Source of the DNA: Isohypsibius dastychi
Lineage: Eukaryota; Tardigrada; Eutardigrada; Parachela; Isohypsibiidae
Direction: 5' to 3'
NCBI GenBank assembly: GCA_034696485.1
Contig: JAQIWT010001436.1
Span: forward strand, 1 to 10,804
Length of the DNA: 10,804 nt
The notes under the pieces are model-generated. The model saw only the letters and a list, made by a program, of their open reading frames with translations, did not search any database and was not told the origin of the DNA. Both the position numbers and the translations under genes were made by a program. Below are positions 1 through 6,999 of this stretch, piece after piece (position 1 is the stretch's first letter; every line of letters begins with the position of its first letter).

Positions 1-98
1 ACAGACGACGAGTTTTTGCCAGTGTCAACGTACAACCCGTCGTGTTGCAACCAGAGAACGCTTACTTACTGTGAGTATTGCAATGCGCAGAAATATTC

Positions 99-129
<31 letters not shown>

Positions 130-261
130 GGGGTGAGTTGGAGTGGGTTGGGTTGATTTTAGCTGGGTAGAGTTGCATGGGTTGGGCTCCGGTTGGATTG
201 AGATGGGTTAGGTTGGATTCGGTTGGAGTGCTTAAGTGGGGGGGGGGGGGGAGGGGGGGGG
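99..261. repeat. G-rich low-complexity tract
   Basis: A run of 29 G (99-127) is followed by about 110 bases of degenerate GGTTGG-type units (for example GGTTGGATT and GGGTTAGGTTGG). Two more G runs follow, 14 bases at 238-251 and 9 bases at 253-261, separated by one A. The plus strand is almost free of C in the middle part. Such DNA can form G-quadruplexes and is prone to length error in sequencing, so the run lengths should not be trusted. A single GGGTTAGG is not enough to call a telomeric repeat. Confidence 0.9.
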
Positions 262-479
262 CTAGGATGGAGTGGGGTGGGCTCAGGTGGATAGAGATAA
301 TACCATAAACTCAAAACGGTAGGTTCTATCTAGAAACATCAAGACGATAACAGTCAGAACAGAGATTTAGAATACAGTAGAGTGAAGGATGGTAGTCGTC
401 ATTCGTCATCGTCTTCGAAAGGTGCAACTGTTTCTAAAAAGTTGAGATTGTCGAAAAGGAAAATATTCCTCGTAAAAAA

Positions 480-598
480 CGCTCCGAAGAGCGCATTTAC
501 TCAATGCCCACCTGTGGCGGGCATACTGTCCTCCCCGAGACCTTTGGGGAAAAAACGTACTGTATGTAAGGTACCGTACGTGACGTAGCGTACCTTAC
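480..598. other. Cluster of four small stem-loops
   Basis: Four perfect short inverted repeats follow one another. The first is CGCTC/GAGCG around a CGAA tetraloop (480-493). The second is ATGCCC/GGGCAT with a 9-base loop (504-524). The third is TCCCC/GGGGA with a 9-base loop (532-550). The fourth is GTAAGGTAC/GTACCTTAC with a 15-base loop (566-598). The stems are only 5 to 9 base pairs each, but their density over 120 bases is notable. This could be a structured non-coding RNA on either strand or chance in a repeat-rich region; I do not recognise a known RNA family. Confidence 0.3.
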
Positions 599-617
599 GT
601 AACGTATCAAAATGTCT

Positions 618-659
618 GTCCGTTGACCCGCACTTTCAAAATCTCGGTCCGTTGACCCG
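618..659. repeat. 13-base direct repeat
   Basis: The sequence GTCCGTTGACCCG occurs at 618-630 and again at 647-659, a 29-base period. Only two copies are present, so this is a short tandem-like duplication and not an array. Confidence 0.85.
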
Positions 660-735
660 ATAAAGATACTTTATACGGTAGAAGATATTGAGCGAAGTCG
701 CGACGAATAGGTCGGGAAATCCGAGAGTTTGGTAG

Positions 736-769
736 GTCCTCCCCCTTGGAGGAGGGGGGGGGGGAGGAC
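736..769. repeat. Inverted repeat at a second poly-G run
   Basis: GTCCTCCCCC (736-745) and GGGGGAGGAC (760-769) are perfect inverted copies. The loop between them is G-rich, so several alternative pairings of the C run with the G run are possible. No element or gene adjoins it that would explain the hairpin. Confidence 0.75.
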
Positions 770-1162
770 AAAAACCAAGATTTTGATAGATTAAGTGAAC
801 ATTCTGTGTACGGTTTAGAACTCTAACACGATTCGAATCAAATTTCCAATTTCTGTTCCCCAATAATACAAAGCTCAAGTTTCACAACAGTACGAAAAAA
901 CAGGGAGCTTTGTAACAATATCAGAGGACTAAATCCGCGTTTGACTGTTCATAAATGTCTAAGATTAAATCATTGTTTCAAGATTCAAAAGATTAGTTTC
1001 TTCACAAGTGAACCGCGACGCGAAGCGGAGCGGGTCGCTTGTACAGTATGTTGCCTTCTCCAGCCAACAAATGAGAAACACGCCAAAACCGGCTTCATCA
1101 TGGTTCTAAAATGGTTGCACCATGGTATACAGTACAGCAGCTGTGATTCCGTCGTTAATTAG

Positions 1163-1196
1163 CCATGATGTCAGTGCACTTTGCACCACATCATGG
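1163..1196. repeat. Strong near-perfect hairpin
   Basis: CCATGATGT (1163-1171) pairs with ACATCATGG (1188-1196). Inside it, GTGCA (1174-1178) pairs with TGCAC (1182-1186) around a three-base CTT loop, with only a 2-by-1 internal loop between the two stems. That makes 14 base pairs in 34 bases. It is too short for a typical animal microRNA precursor and may be a cruciform or part of a decayed transposon end. Confidence 0.7.
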
Positions 1197-1596
1197 GATC
1201 ACTGTAAGCGGTAGGCGACAATTTGCCGAAAGAAGCTGGTGAACCACGACACGCTTTTGAACACATTGTGAAGCGAAACTACCAGTAATCAGCAGCAGGG
1301 AGATGAAACCCGTAAAGAAAAAACCGATTAAGGAAGACCGGACATGATCAGGACAATATTCACGTTTTCTCTGGTAGGCGTTCATGTGGGGGTGCAGTCC
1401 TCGCAAGCAAGTTTCCCACACTTTTTAACGTAACGACAGGAAAAGAAGTTGAGATCCGGAGAAACACGGTCGTTTGAGGTAGAGGTGTAGATAGAAACTG
1501 ATGTTCCTGTTTGCTGAACAGGATCTGGTGAATCTGTTCTGACACAGACAATCTGTTTTCGATTTTGGCAGACATTTCGAGATTTTTGTGGATACC

Positions 1597-1928
1597 TCAA
1601 AGTGACTTGCGACGAAGGACGGGTCAAGACTGGTTTTAACTTGAGAGTAAAGAGAAAAGAAAACGCATTGACCTTTTCGAATGGGCTGTGATAACGTCGA
1701 ACTTAGATTTCATCGATCAACTGTTCATAAAACTGCACCGATTTCGGCCAAACCATTTCTTGCTCTCATTTGAGAAACGTGGTGCCATGGACACCAGTTC
1801 CTGGTAACTACAGTAAACTCTTTTCTGACATCAACAGAACCAAATTGCATCTCATTCGTCTCTTTGTTCAAACCCATATTTCAAGACCGAAACAAGAAAA
1901 CTGCTCAAGATATTCTGCCTTAAGTTAG
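1597..1928 (-). repeat. Duplicated downstream flank of ZP copy 1
   Basis: This DNA, downstream of the ZP copy 1 stop on the minus strand, is homologous to 4086-4528 downstream of ZP copy 2. Two patches compare like coding sequence. One lies at about 1806-1853 (minus frame containing SVDVRKEF), the other at about 1597-1665 (minus frame containing VASHFEV). In both, most differences from the other copy fall at third codon positions. Compared with copy 2, a piece of roughly 90 bases holding a hydrophobic segment is absent here, between short similar sequences (ATTCGAAAAG here, ATTGAAAAG and ATTGAGAAG in copy 2). The patches could be extra exons of the ZP gene, the end of another gene, or untranslated sequence. 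Confidence 0.5.
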
Positions 1929-3394
1929 CTAGACATTGTGAATCGGTAGCCCGTTCCCACCAAGAGTCCGTTGTGGCTTAAGGCTATTTAATGTGAACTC
2001 TTTGCTGATACGTTTGGCTTGAACATTGCTCTTGTCGAAGGAAGGATGTTTACTGGATCCGCATTGGCTATTGCAGTAGGGATCTGGATTGGTCATGAAT
2101 CCCAGTGGTCTCGCTTTGCAGATATTCACTTGGCAATGGAAATGTACTTGTGGACCAAAAGAGTCGAAATCAGCTACTTGGATGGTGAAAGGTGCGCCAG
2201 GGGAGATGAGAACCATTTGCGAAAGATGGGGTGGAAGACAACTAGAAAACATGGAATTAGAAATGTTGCTCAAAACATATATTTCTGCTGGAATCACTCA
2301 CCCTCTTGTGTCATAGATGAAAAACCGGTTCGGGTCGGTTGAGCTGGAAGAGCCAGTTGCCCAACAGCTGTCAACAAAGATCTCCCAATGCAATTCTTGT
2401 TGTCTTGCTCGAAAAGAGCGATGGTCATAGAAAGCACTTGTGTCAGTGTGCTGGAGCTTAAAAAAAAATCCACGTCGCTTGAACTCGTACTAGCTCTGAA
2501 ATTTAAAATTTTATCAGTTCCGCAATGATCAAACTTTATGTCAACTGAACATGTTTTCGCTATCTTATGATGGTTTCTCAAGCCTAACACGGGTACCGTA
2601 AGAGGTACATCCGTGTACTGCTCTCTGATGGACCACAGCTTCTGCGACTTCCGGAAGCAAGACATCGAACATCAAGTAACGCAGCATGAGCAAAAATTAT
2701 TTCGAAAAGTGATCGCGGTTCTCGATTTGAAGGAAGTTCTTTCGGTGATATAAAATGGGCTTGAATAGTTTTGGCTGAATGGATGTCTGCATTATCTTAT
2801 GTCGCCTTACTTTAAAGGAATATCATATTCCGGGAGGATTGTTCCAATTGGTGAGACGATGTCGACAAAGTCGAGTGGCGGGAAGGATACGATCGGTGAT
2901 AGATATCCTCTGCATTCGATGGGCTGGTAGATTTTTGTGTCGGTGTAAGCAGCTGGGCCGGAATAGGTACGCACGGTGATGAGTACGTTATCTTGTAGGA
3001 CTGCAACGCCATCGCAGAATGCAAAATGCGTGTTGCACGCGTCGATCTCGATGAAGATATAGTGAAAGTTGCCTCTTTTACTTGCGACGCATTCAGGTTG
3101 GTTGGCTCGGTTGTTGATAATAACGCTATGGACCGTCGAATTGCCTTTCATGGACGCATCCTTGAAAACCAGATCAAAGACCGACCGATGCAACACTTCG
3201 TAGGAAATCCCATTTGACGTACATCTCATTTCTCCTGGACCTGCTTCTTTGAGGAGAATATCGTATAAACAAACTAATTCAGCAGTAGTTTAATTACTTA
3301 CAAGGTTTCTTGATTGAATCCATGCCACCTGTTGACATGATGATGCAACAATGTAGGCGACGATTATCAATATCGCCAGACAAAACGCGACCAT
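1929..3394 (-). CDS. ZP-domain secreted protein gene, copy 1 (spliced)
   Basis: Five-exon minus-strand model. Exon 1 (3302-3394) gives 31 residues beginning MVAFCLAILIIVAYIV, a signal peptide, and ends in a GTAAGT donor. Exon 2 (2811 to about 3231) is the ZP-N half, with cysteines in EMRC, PEC, DAC, FC and the closing IECRGY. Exon 3a (about 2545-2624, containing YTDVPLTVPV) and exon 3b (2302-2450, containing DSCWATG and FFIYDTRG) enter ZP-C. A 60-base intron follows in correct phase. Exon 4 (1929-2241) has CLPP, HFHCQVNIC and YCNSQC, the last ZP cysteines. ZP domains polymerise extracellular matrices such as cuticle or egg coats. Weak points: exon 1 ends in phase 0 while every AG near exon 2 opens it in phase 1, the exon 3a donor is unsure, and no transmembrane segment precedes the stop. 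It may be a slightly damaged gene; total near 350 residues. Confidence 0.65.
2229..2707. repeat. 479-base tract identical to 4816-5294
   Basis: By eye every base from 2229 to 2707 matches 4816 to 5294 at a constant offset of 2587, including introns and a run of nine A. The first mismatches are at 2228/4815 and 2708/5295. Left of the tract the two copies remain alignable but differ by many substitutions and indels. Right of it they are unrelated, because copy 2 switches to F-box sequence. Confidence 0.9.
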
Positions 3395-3447
3395 GGCGAA
3401 CACTTTTTGCGTTTTGCTGAATGGTGCGAACTACATGAGACAGGAAG

Positions 3448-3455
3448 CTTTTATA
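3448..3455 (-). promoter_or_regulatory. TATA box of ZP copy 1
   Basis: TATAAAAG on the minus strand lies 53 bases upstream of the exon 1 ATG (3394). The same TATAAAAGCTTCC sequence occurs at the same distance in ZP copy 2. In copy 1 it is embedded in AAGCTTATAAAAGCTT. The implied 5' untranslated region is short, roughly 20 to 30 bases. Confidence 0.6.
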
Positions 3456-3784
3456 AGCTTTCTTGTCTTACCTAGGCGCAAAATTCATCAAAAGACACAA
3501 TGGAAAGATGGTTAACAAATTATACGTGTACGGTTGTTGCAGATGCTCAGATGTCTTTCCAAACATCTGAGAGATAATTGTTATGGACAGACAAGGCTGA
3601 AAACGATGCTTATGTTGACAAAGTCAGCCTGATAGCGCACCACTCTTTGTTTTCATATTGTTTGAAATTAATTTTGAAACACGGAACAATGCAGGACTTT
3701 GGTTCATTCGCGCTAAATCAAACATCGGCGTTGATATGGAATATTTTTGCACCGATAAAGCCTGCCATCGGGGTGACCGTGCTA
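3456..3784 (-). promoter_or_regulatory. Conserved upstream block of ZP copy 1
   Basis: This block upstream of the TATA box is homologous to 6618-6952 upstream of ZP copy 2. It is highly similar over about 3590-3784 and more diverged nearer the gene. Both strands hold open frames across the most conserved part. In the plus frame (3578-3811), differences between copies fall mainly at codon positions 1 and 2, which is the opposite of constrained coding sequence. I read it as promoter or upstream DNA carried along in the duplication. Confidence 0.45.
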
Positions 3785-4085
3785 CAAGCGTCTCGTGCAG
3801 CCAATGAATGAATACATGCGAACGAAGATCCAAAAATGTATTGGCTCTTTAAACAGTTTGCCCGACATTTTGTTTGCGCAGTAAATAATCAGAACTCGCG
3901 TTCTTTCCTGCCAAATCGAGCACCAGGTGGCGTCTGCCTCAAAAAGAGATCGTCATTGATTCTATAACTTGAAGTACATTTCGATCCCAGCTGTCGATCG
4001 CAATAGTCGAACAACAATAAAGGTTATGACAGAGCTATCGCAGAGAAGGTCACCAATGAATGAAATATATCCGGCCGAAATGACT
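3785..4085. other. Unexplained spacer
   Basis: Homology between the duplicated units stops on both sides of this stretch. I find no domain, splice structure, inverted repeat or RNA gene in it. Confidence 0.5.
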
Positions 4086-4528
4086 TCAAAGTGACTTGCA
4101 ACAAGAGATGGGTTAAGGTTGGTTTCAAGGTGAGGGCAGACAGACAAGAAAAAGGAATCGCCCTTCTCAATGATAATGATTTTATTCAGCAATAGATACA
4201 AAAAAGGCCGCAATAAAGACGCTGGCTACAAAACCAGCCACAACTTTTCAATTGCGCTGGTATAATACTGATCTTAAATATATCGATCAAATGCTCATAG
4301 AACTGCACCGACTTTGGCCAAACGATTTCTTGTTAACGCTCAAAGAAACTAAATAGTGGCATGGTGATTCCGAGCAGCGTACATTTTAGAGCTCATTACT
4401 TGTCTACTACCGCAAACTCTTTTCTGACATCAACGGAGCTGAACTGCATCTCGTTCGAGGTCTTTATTCAAATCTATATTTCACGACCGAAACAAGGGAA
4501 CTGGTCAACACATTCTGTGTCAAGTTAG
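4086..4528 (-). repeat. Duplicated downstream flank of ZP copy 2
   Basis: Homologous to 1597-1928. It keeps the same two coding-like minus-strand patches (one near 4405-4453 containing SVDVRKEF, one near 4086-4165 containing VASHFEV). It also holds a segment near 4165-4250 that copy 1 lacks. The homology runs into the last ZP exon without a break, so this flank belongs to the same duplication. Confidence 0.6.
4181..4244 (-). other. Possible transmembrane tail and AATAAA signal
   Basis: A minus-strand frame from 4244 reads VVAGFVASVFIAAFFVSIAE and then a TAA stop (4182-4184). The stop overlaps AATAAA (4181-4186), a polyadenylation signal. Many ZP proteins end in a transmembrane helix, so this may be the lost last exon of the ZP gene. 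However, I cannot join it to the earlier exons in phase, and a coding-like patch lies farther downstream. This segment is absent from copy 1. Confidence 0.3.
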
Positions 4529-4605
4529 CTAGACATTGTTAATCGGTAGCCCGTTCCCATCAAGAGTCCATTGTGGCTTAAGGCTGTTCAATGTGAATTT
4601 TTTGC

Positions 4606-5211
4606 TCATAAGTTTAGCCAGAACATTGCCTCTGTTGATGACAGGGAATCTGCTGGATCCGCATTGCCTGTTGGCATCTGGATTGGCACTGAATCCCAAC
4701 CTGGATTGGCACTGACTTGGCAATGGAAATGTACTTGTGGACCAAGAAAGTCGAAAGCAGCTACTTGGATGGTAAATGGTGTGCTTGGGGAGATGAGAAC
4801 CATTTGCGAAAGATAGGGTGGAAGACAACTAGAAAACATGGAATTAGAAATGTTGCTCAAAACATATATTTCTGCTGGAATCACTCACCCTCTTGTGTCA
4901 TAGATGAAAAACCGGTTCGGGTCGGTTGAGCTGGAAGAGCCAGTTGCCCAACAGCTGTCAACAAAGATCTCCCAATGCAATTCTTGTTGTCTTGCTCGAA
5001 AAGAGCGATGGTCATAGAAAGCACTTGTGTCAGTGTGCTGGAGCTTAAAAAAAAATCCACGTCGCTTGAACTCGTACTAGCTCTGAAATTTAAAATTTTA
5101 TCAGTTCCGCAATGATCAAACTTTATGTCAACTGAACATGTTTTCGCTATCTTATGATGGTTTCTCAAGCCTAACACGGGTACCGTAAGAGGTACATCCG
5201 TGTACTGCTCT
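4606..5211 (-). pseudogene. ZP-domain gene copy 2, 3' part (broken)
   Basis: Contains exon 3a (about 5132-5211), exon 3b (4889-5037) and exon 4 (starting at 4828), with the same splice sites as copy 1. Exons 3a and 3b, with DSCWATG and FFIYDTRG, are base-identical to copy 1. Exon 4 has lost a net 13 bases just after HFHCQV, relative to copy 1. This removes the NIC cysteine, shifts the frame and gives a premature stop at 4606. The old frame can still be followed, out of phase, to the homologous stop at 4529 (RQCGSS, then FTLNSLKP). A short direct repeat containing GATTGGCACTGA lies at the lesion. The ZP-N exon is missing upstream. Confidence 0.7.
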
Positions 5212-5294
5212 CTGATGGACCACAGCTTCTGCGACTTCCGGAAGCAAGACATCGAACATCAAGTAACGCAGCATGAGCAAAAATTATTTCGAAA
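4816..5294. repeat. 479-base tract identical to 2229-2707
   Basis: Partner of the tract in ZP copy 1. Its right end (5294) coincides with the point where homology to the F-box paralog begins (5295). The identical segment therefore abuts the rearrangement breakpoint. Confidence 0.9.
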
Positions 5295-6009
5295 TATAAG
5301 ATCGAATTATCCGAGTTCTTTTGGTGTCTGCCATCAAGACGCACTCATTCAATGCTCCATAATCAACAATAACACCAGATAAGACGATGTCAACTTTGGA
5401 GCCATCTACACCAACAATTCCGAGTTGAACCCGGATATTATGGAGTCCAAGCAACGTTATCACCCGTTTCAATCGAGATGTGTATTCCATGCTCTCAGGG
5501 TCCAATAGAGGAAGATGTGGTTCCAAACGCAAAACCTTCAAGTCCGGGTTGACCAAGTGGCGAAGTTTCGTAAACAGGTCTTCATAGCATGGCCTACTGT
5601 AATCCTCCCAATCTTGGCCTACTTTCCAGGGCAATTCGACTTGAAGGTGAGTCCGAAACTTTCTGGCTCCTTGAATAATATGCCTCCATCCCTTGCAAAC
5701 GCTACAACAGCGAAGGATGATAATATTGACCAGAAACTACTCTTGAAGAAATTACCGCTCGATTTTCTTGCTATTGATGGAATCAAGGTACTCAAAAATA
5801 ATTTCCATAACTTCTCCCGGGAGATCGTTGATGTTCCTGGATAAAAAAGAATCAGAGTACAAGAATCTACTCGCCTTCTGAAGAGCGAGCAGCCGAAATG
5901 ATAACGTCAATCGATGCATGGTATATGCAACTCCTTACAATGGGAGAATGGTGGGGAGATTCACGGAAATTCCCGCGACAGAACCACGTCCACATTGCAC
6001 CTCAGCCAT
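5284..6009 (-). CDS. F-box protein gene A, 3'-truncated
   Basis: Exon 1 (5939-6009) starts at an ATG conserved with copy B and gives 23 codons plus two bases. A 102-base intron (5837-5938) follows. Exon 2 (5756-5836) and a 54-base intron (5702-5755) lead to exon 3 (5284-5701). All phases fit, giving an open frame of 189 residues. Residues about 24-62 read as an F-box (INDLPGEVMEIIFEYLDSIN, then KKIERVCKGW across the second intron), the module that docks substrate adaptors onto Skp1 in SCF ubiquitin ligases. The rest is a substrate-side region with RHLVNPDLKVLRLE and VDGSKVDIVLSG; I do not recognise its family. The gene is cut after RSYI. The last two residues and the stop come from ZP-derived DNA, and about 124 residues present in copy B are lost. 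It sits where the ZP-N exon of ZP copy 2 should be. The frame is otherwise intact, so a short product is possible. Confidence 0.75.
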
Positions 6010-6082
6010 AACGACTACCTCCATTCACTTGGATTCTGCAGAACACGAAACTATTCTTTCTTCTCCACACAGCTGTTCGGGC

Positions 6083-6310
6083 AGATACTGACTGGCTGCA
6101 AAATAAATGAGAATCTCAAGTGCAACCACATCTATGCTTGGTCAATCTTTGTCGACGTGTGGCGAGACGAGAACGAGAACAGACGAAACAACTCCAGAAG
6201 CATTTGAACGAGGGGGAGGGGGCTGACCTTATTATTCTGCTGGGCGCTGGTCGAGTTTTGTAATTTTCATCTGATCTTCTCCATGTATTCCATGCCTGCC
6301 ATAAATGTGA
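6083..6310. other. About 228-base insertion upstream of F-box A
   Basis: The F-box A and B upstream regions align up to CAGCTGTTCGGGC (ending at 6082 and 8607) and again from ACCATTCGTAT (6312 and 8613). Bases 6083-6310 have no counterpart in B. I see no terminal inverted repeats or target duplication, so it may be an insertion in A or a deletion in B. Confidence 0.6.
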
Positions 6311-6464
6311 TACCATTCGTATCAAGCTGCTTCACTCTGGAACGATCAAAGTACATCGTGATTTGTGCGTGCGTTTATCAAACCTCTGCGAGTAGGGTTC
6401 CTCCAAATTTTCTGCGTCGAAAAGCGAAAAATTAGGTTAGTAACAGTTTAATTCTGGGTCTTAC

Positions 6465-6557
6465 AAGGTCTCTTGACTGAATCCATTCCACCTGTTGACA
6501 CGAGGATGTAACAATGACGGCAACGATTATCACTAACGCGAGACAGAATGCGACCAT
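6465..6557 (-). pseudogene. ZP copy 2 orphan signal-peptide exon
   Basis: 31 codons beginning MVAFCLALVIIVAVIVTSSC and ending at a GTAAGA donor, the same length and layout as exon 1 of ZP copy 1. The next sequence on the minus strand is the first few dozen bases of the old intron, and then the F-box A block. No ZP-N exon remains. Most differences from copy 1 keep a hydrophobic signal peptide. It could still be transcribed from its TATA box and spliced onto something downstream (an acceptor-like TTTTCGACGCAG lies near 6407-6418). I have no evidence for such a transcript. Confidence 0.65.
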
Positions 6558-6609
6558 AGTGAACACTTTTGCGCTTTGCTAAATGGTGCAAATAACATGA
6601 CACGGGAAG

Positions 6610-6617
6610 CTTTTATA
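6610..6617 (-). promoter_or_regulatory. TATA box of ZP copy 2
   Basis: TATAAAAG on the minus strand, 52 bases upstream of the orphan exon ATG (6557). It matches the TATA element and spacing of ZP copy 1. Confidence 0.55.
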
Positions 6618-6952
6618 TCAACTACTCTGTATCTCACTTCGGAGCAGAATCCATCAAATAACACAACGGAAAGGTGAAGAAGAGATTGAACATGTATGTT
6701 TCTTGCAGATTATCCAGTGACTTTACAAACATCTGAGAGATTACTGTTATCTACAGACCAGGCTAAAAACGATGCTTGTGATGACATAGCCACCCTGATA
6801 GCGAGCCACTCTTTGCTTGCATATTGTTTGAAATTAATTTCAAAACACGGAACAATGCAGGACGTTGGTTCATTCGCGATAAATCAAACATCGGCGTTGA
6901 TATGGAACGTTTTTGTTCCGATAAAGCGTACCATCGGGGTGACCGTGAACGT
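6618..6952 (-). promoter_or_regulatory. Conserved upstream block of ZP copy 2
   Basis: Homologous to 3456-3784, strongest over about 6757-6952. Homology ends at GGGGTGACCGTG. The next bases (6939-6960 overall) instead match 10541-10562 with one mismatch in 22. A plus-strand frame is open across it (6696-6980), but the pattern of differences between copies does not support protein constraint. Confidence 0.45.
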
Positions 6953-6999
6953 CAGCACTTCAAAGAAACAGAGTTTTTGAAATTTTAATAACCGGTGTC

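Larger units (their letters stand above)
262..1596. other. Intergenic region, no supported gene
   Basis: Short open frames exist on both strands (382-588 plus, 941-1162 plus, several minus frames at 1191-1627). None shows a recognisable domain, splice structure or paralogous support, and several overlap each other. The stretch contains the hairpins and repeats listed separately. It also has a GC-rich patch near 1015-1040 within otherwise AT-leaning DNA. I see no tRNA or rRNA. Confidence 0.55.

Noticed and set aside
128-237. Telomeric or subtelomeric TTAGG-type repeat
   Set aside because: Units are irregular GGTTGG variants with only one GGTTAGG. There is no regular array.
555-580. Spliced-leader RNA gene suggested by ACTGTATGTAAG among hairpins
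   Set aside because: No conserved leader exon, no clear Sm-binding site in the right place, and the donor-like sequence is part of a palindrome.
1191-1627. Overlapping minus-strand open frames of 71 to 81 codons
   Set aside because: Mutually overlapping, without domains or splice support. Only the last few codons lie in the duplicated flank.
2019-2342. Plus-strand open frames of 75 to 107 codons over ZP copy 1, and their counterparts at 4571-4929
   Set aside because: They lie opposite spliced minus-strand ZP exons that carry the diagnostic cysteine motifs. The plus frames show no domain and cross the minus-strand intron.
2294-2665. Minus-strand 123-residue open frame (also 4881-5252) taken as one exon
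   Set aside because: Only its upstream part fits the ZP pattern. The DSCWATG and FFIYDTRG motifs are in another frame that joins exon 4 in phase, so the long frame is partly intron and partly a shadow.
3578-3811. Plus-strand frame, and the paralogous 6696-6980, as a gene family
   Set aside because: No domain, no start or splice support, and differences between copies avoid third positions. The position also fits the upstream region of the minus-strand ZP gene.
3962-4213. Minus-strand 83-codon frame as an independent gene
   Set aside because: Part of it is conserved with copy 1, but its start lies in the possible hydrophobic tail segment and no complete gene structure is visible. It is described as duplicated flank instead.
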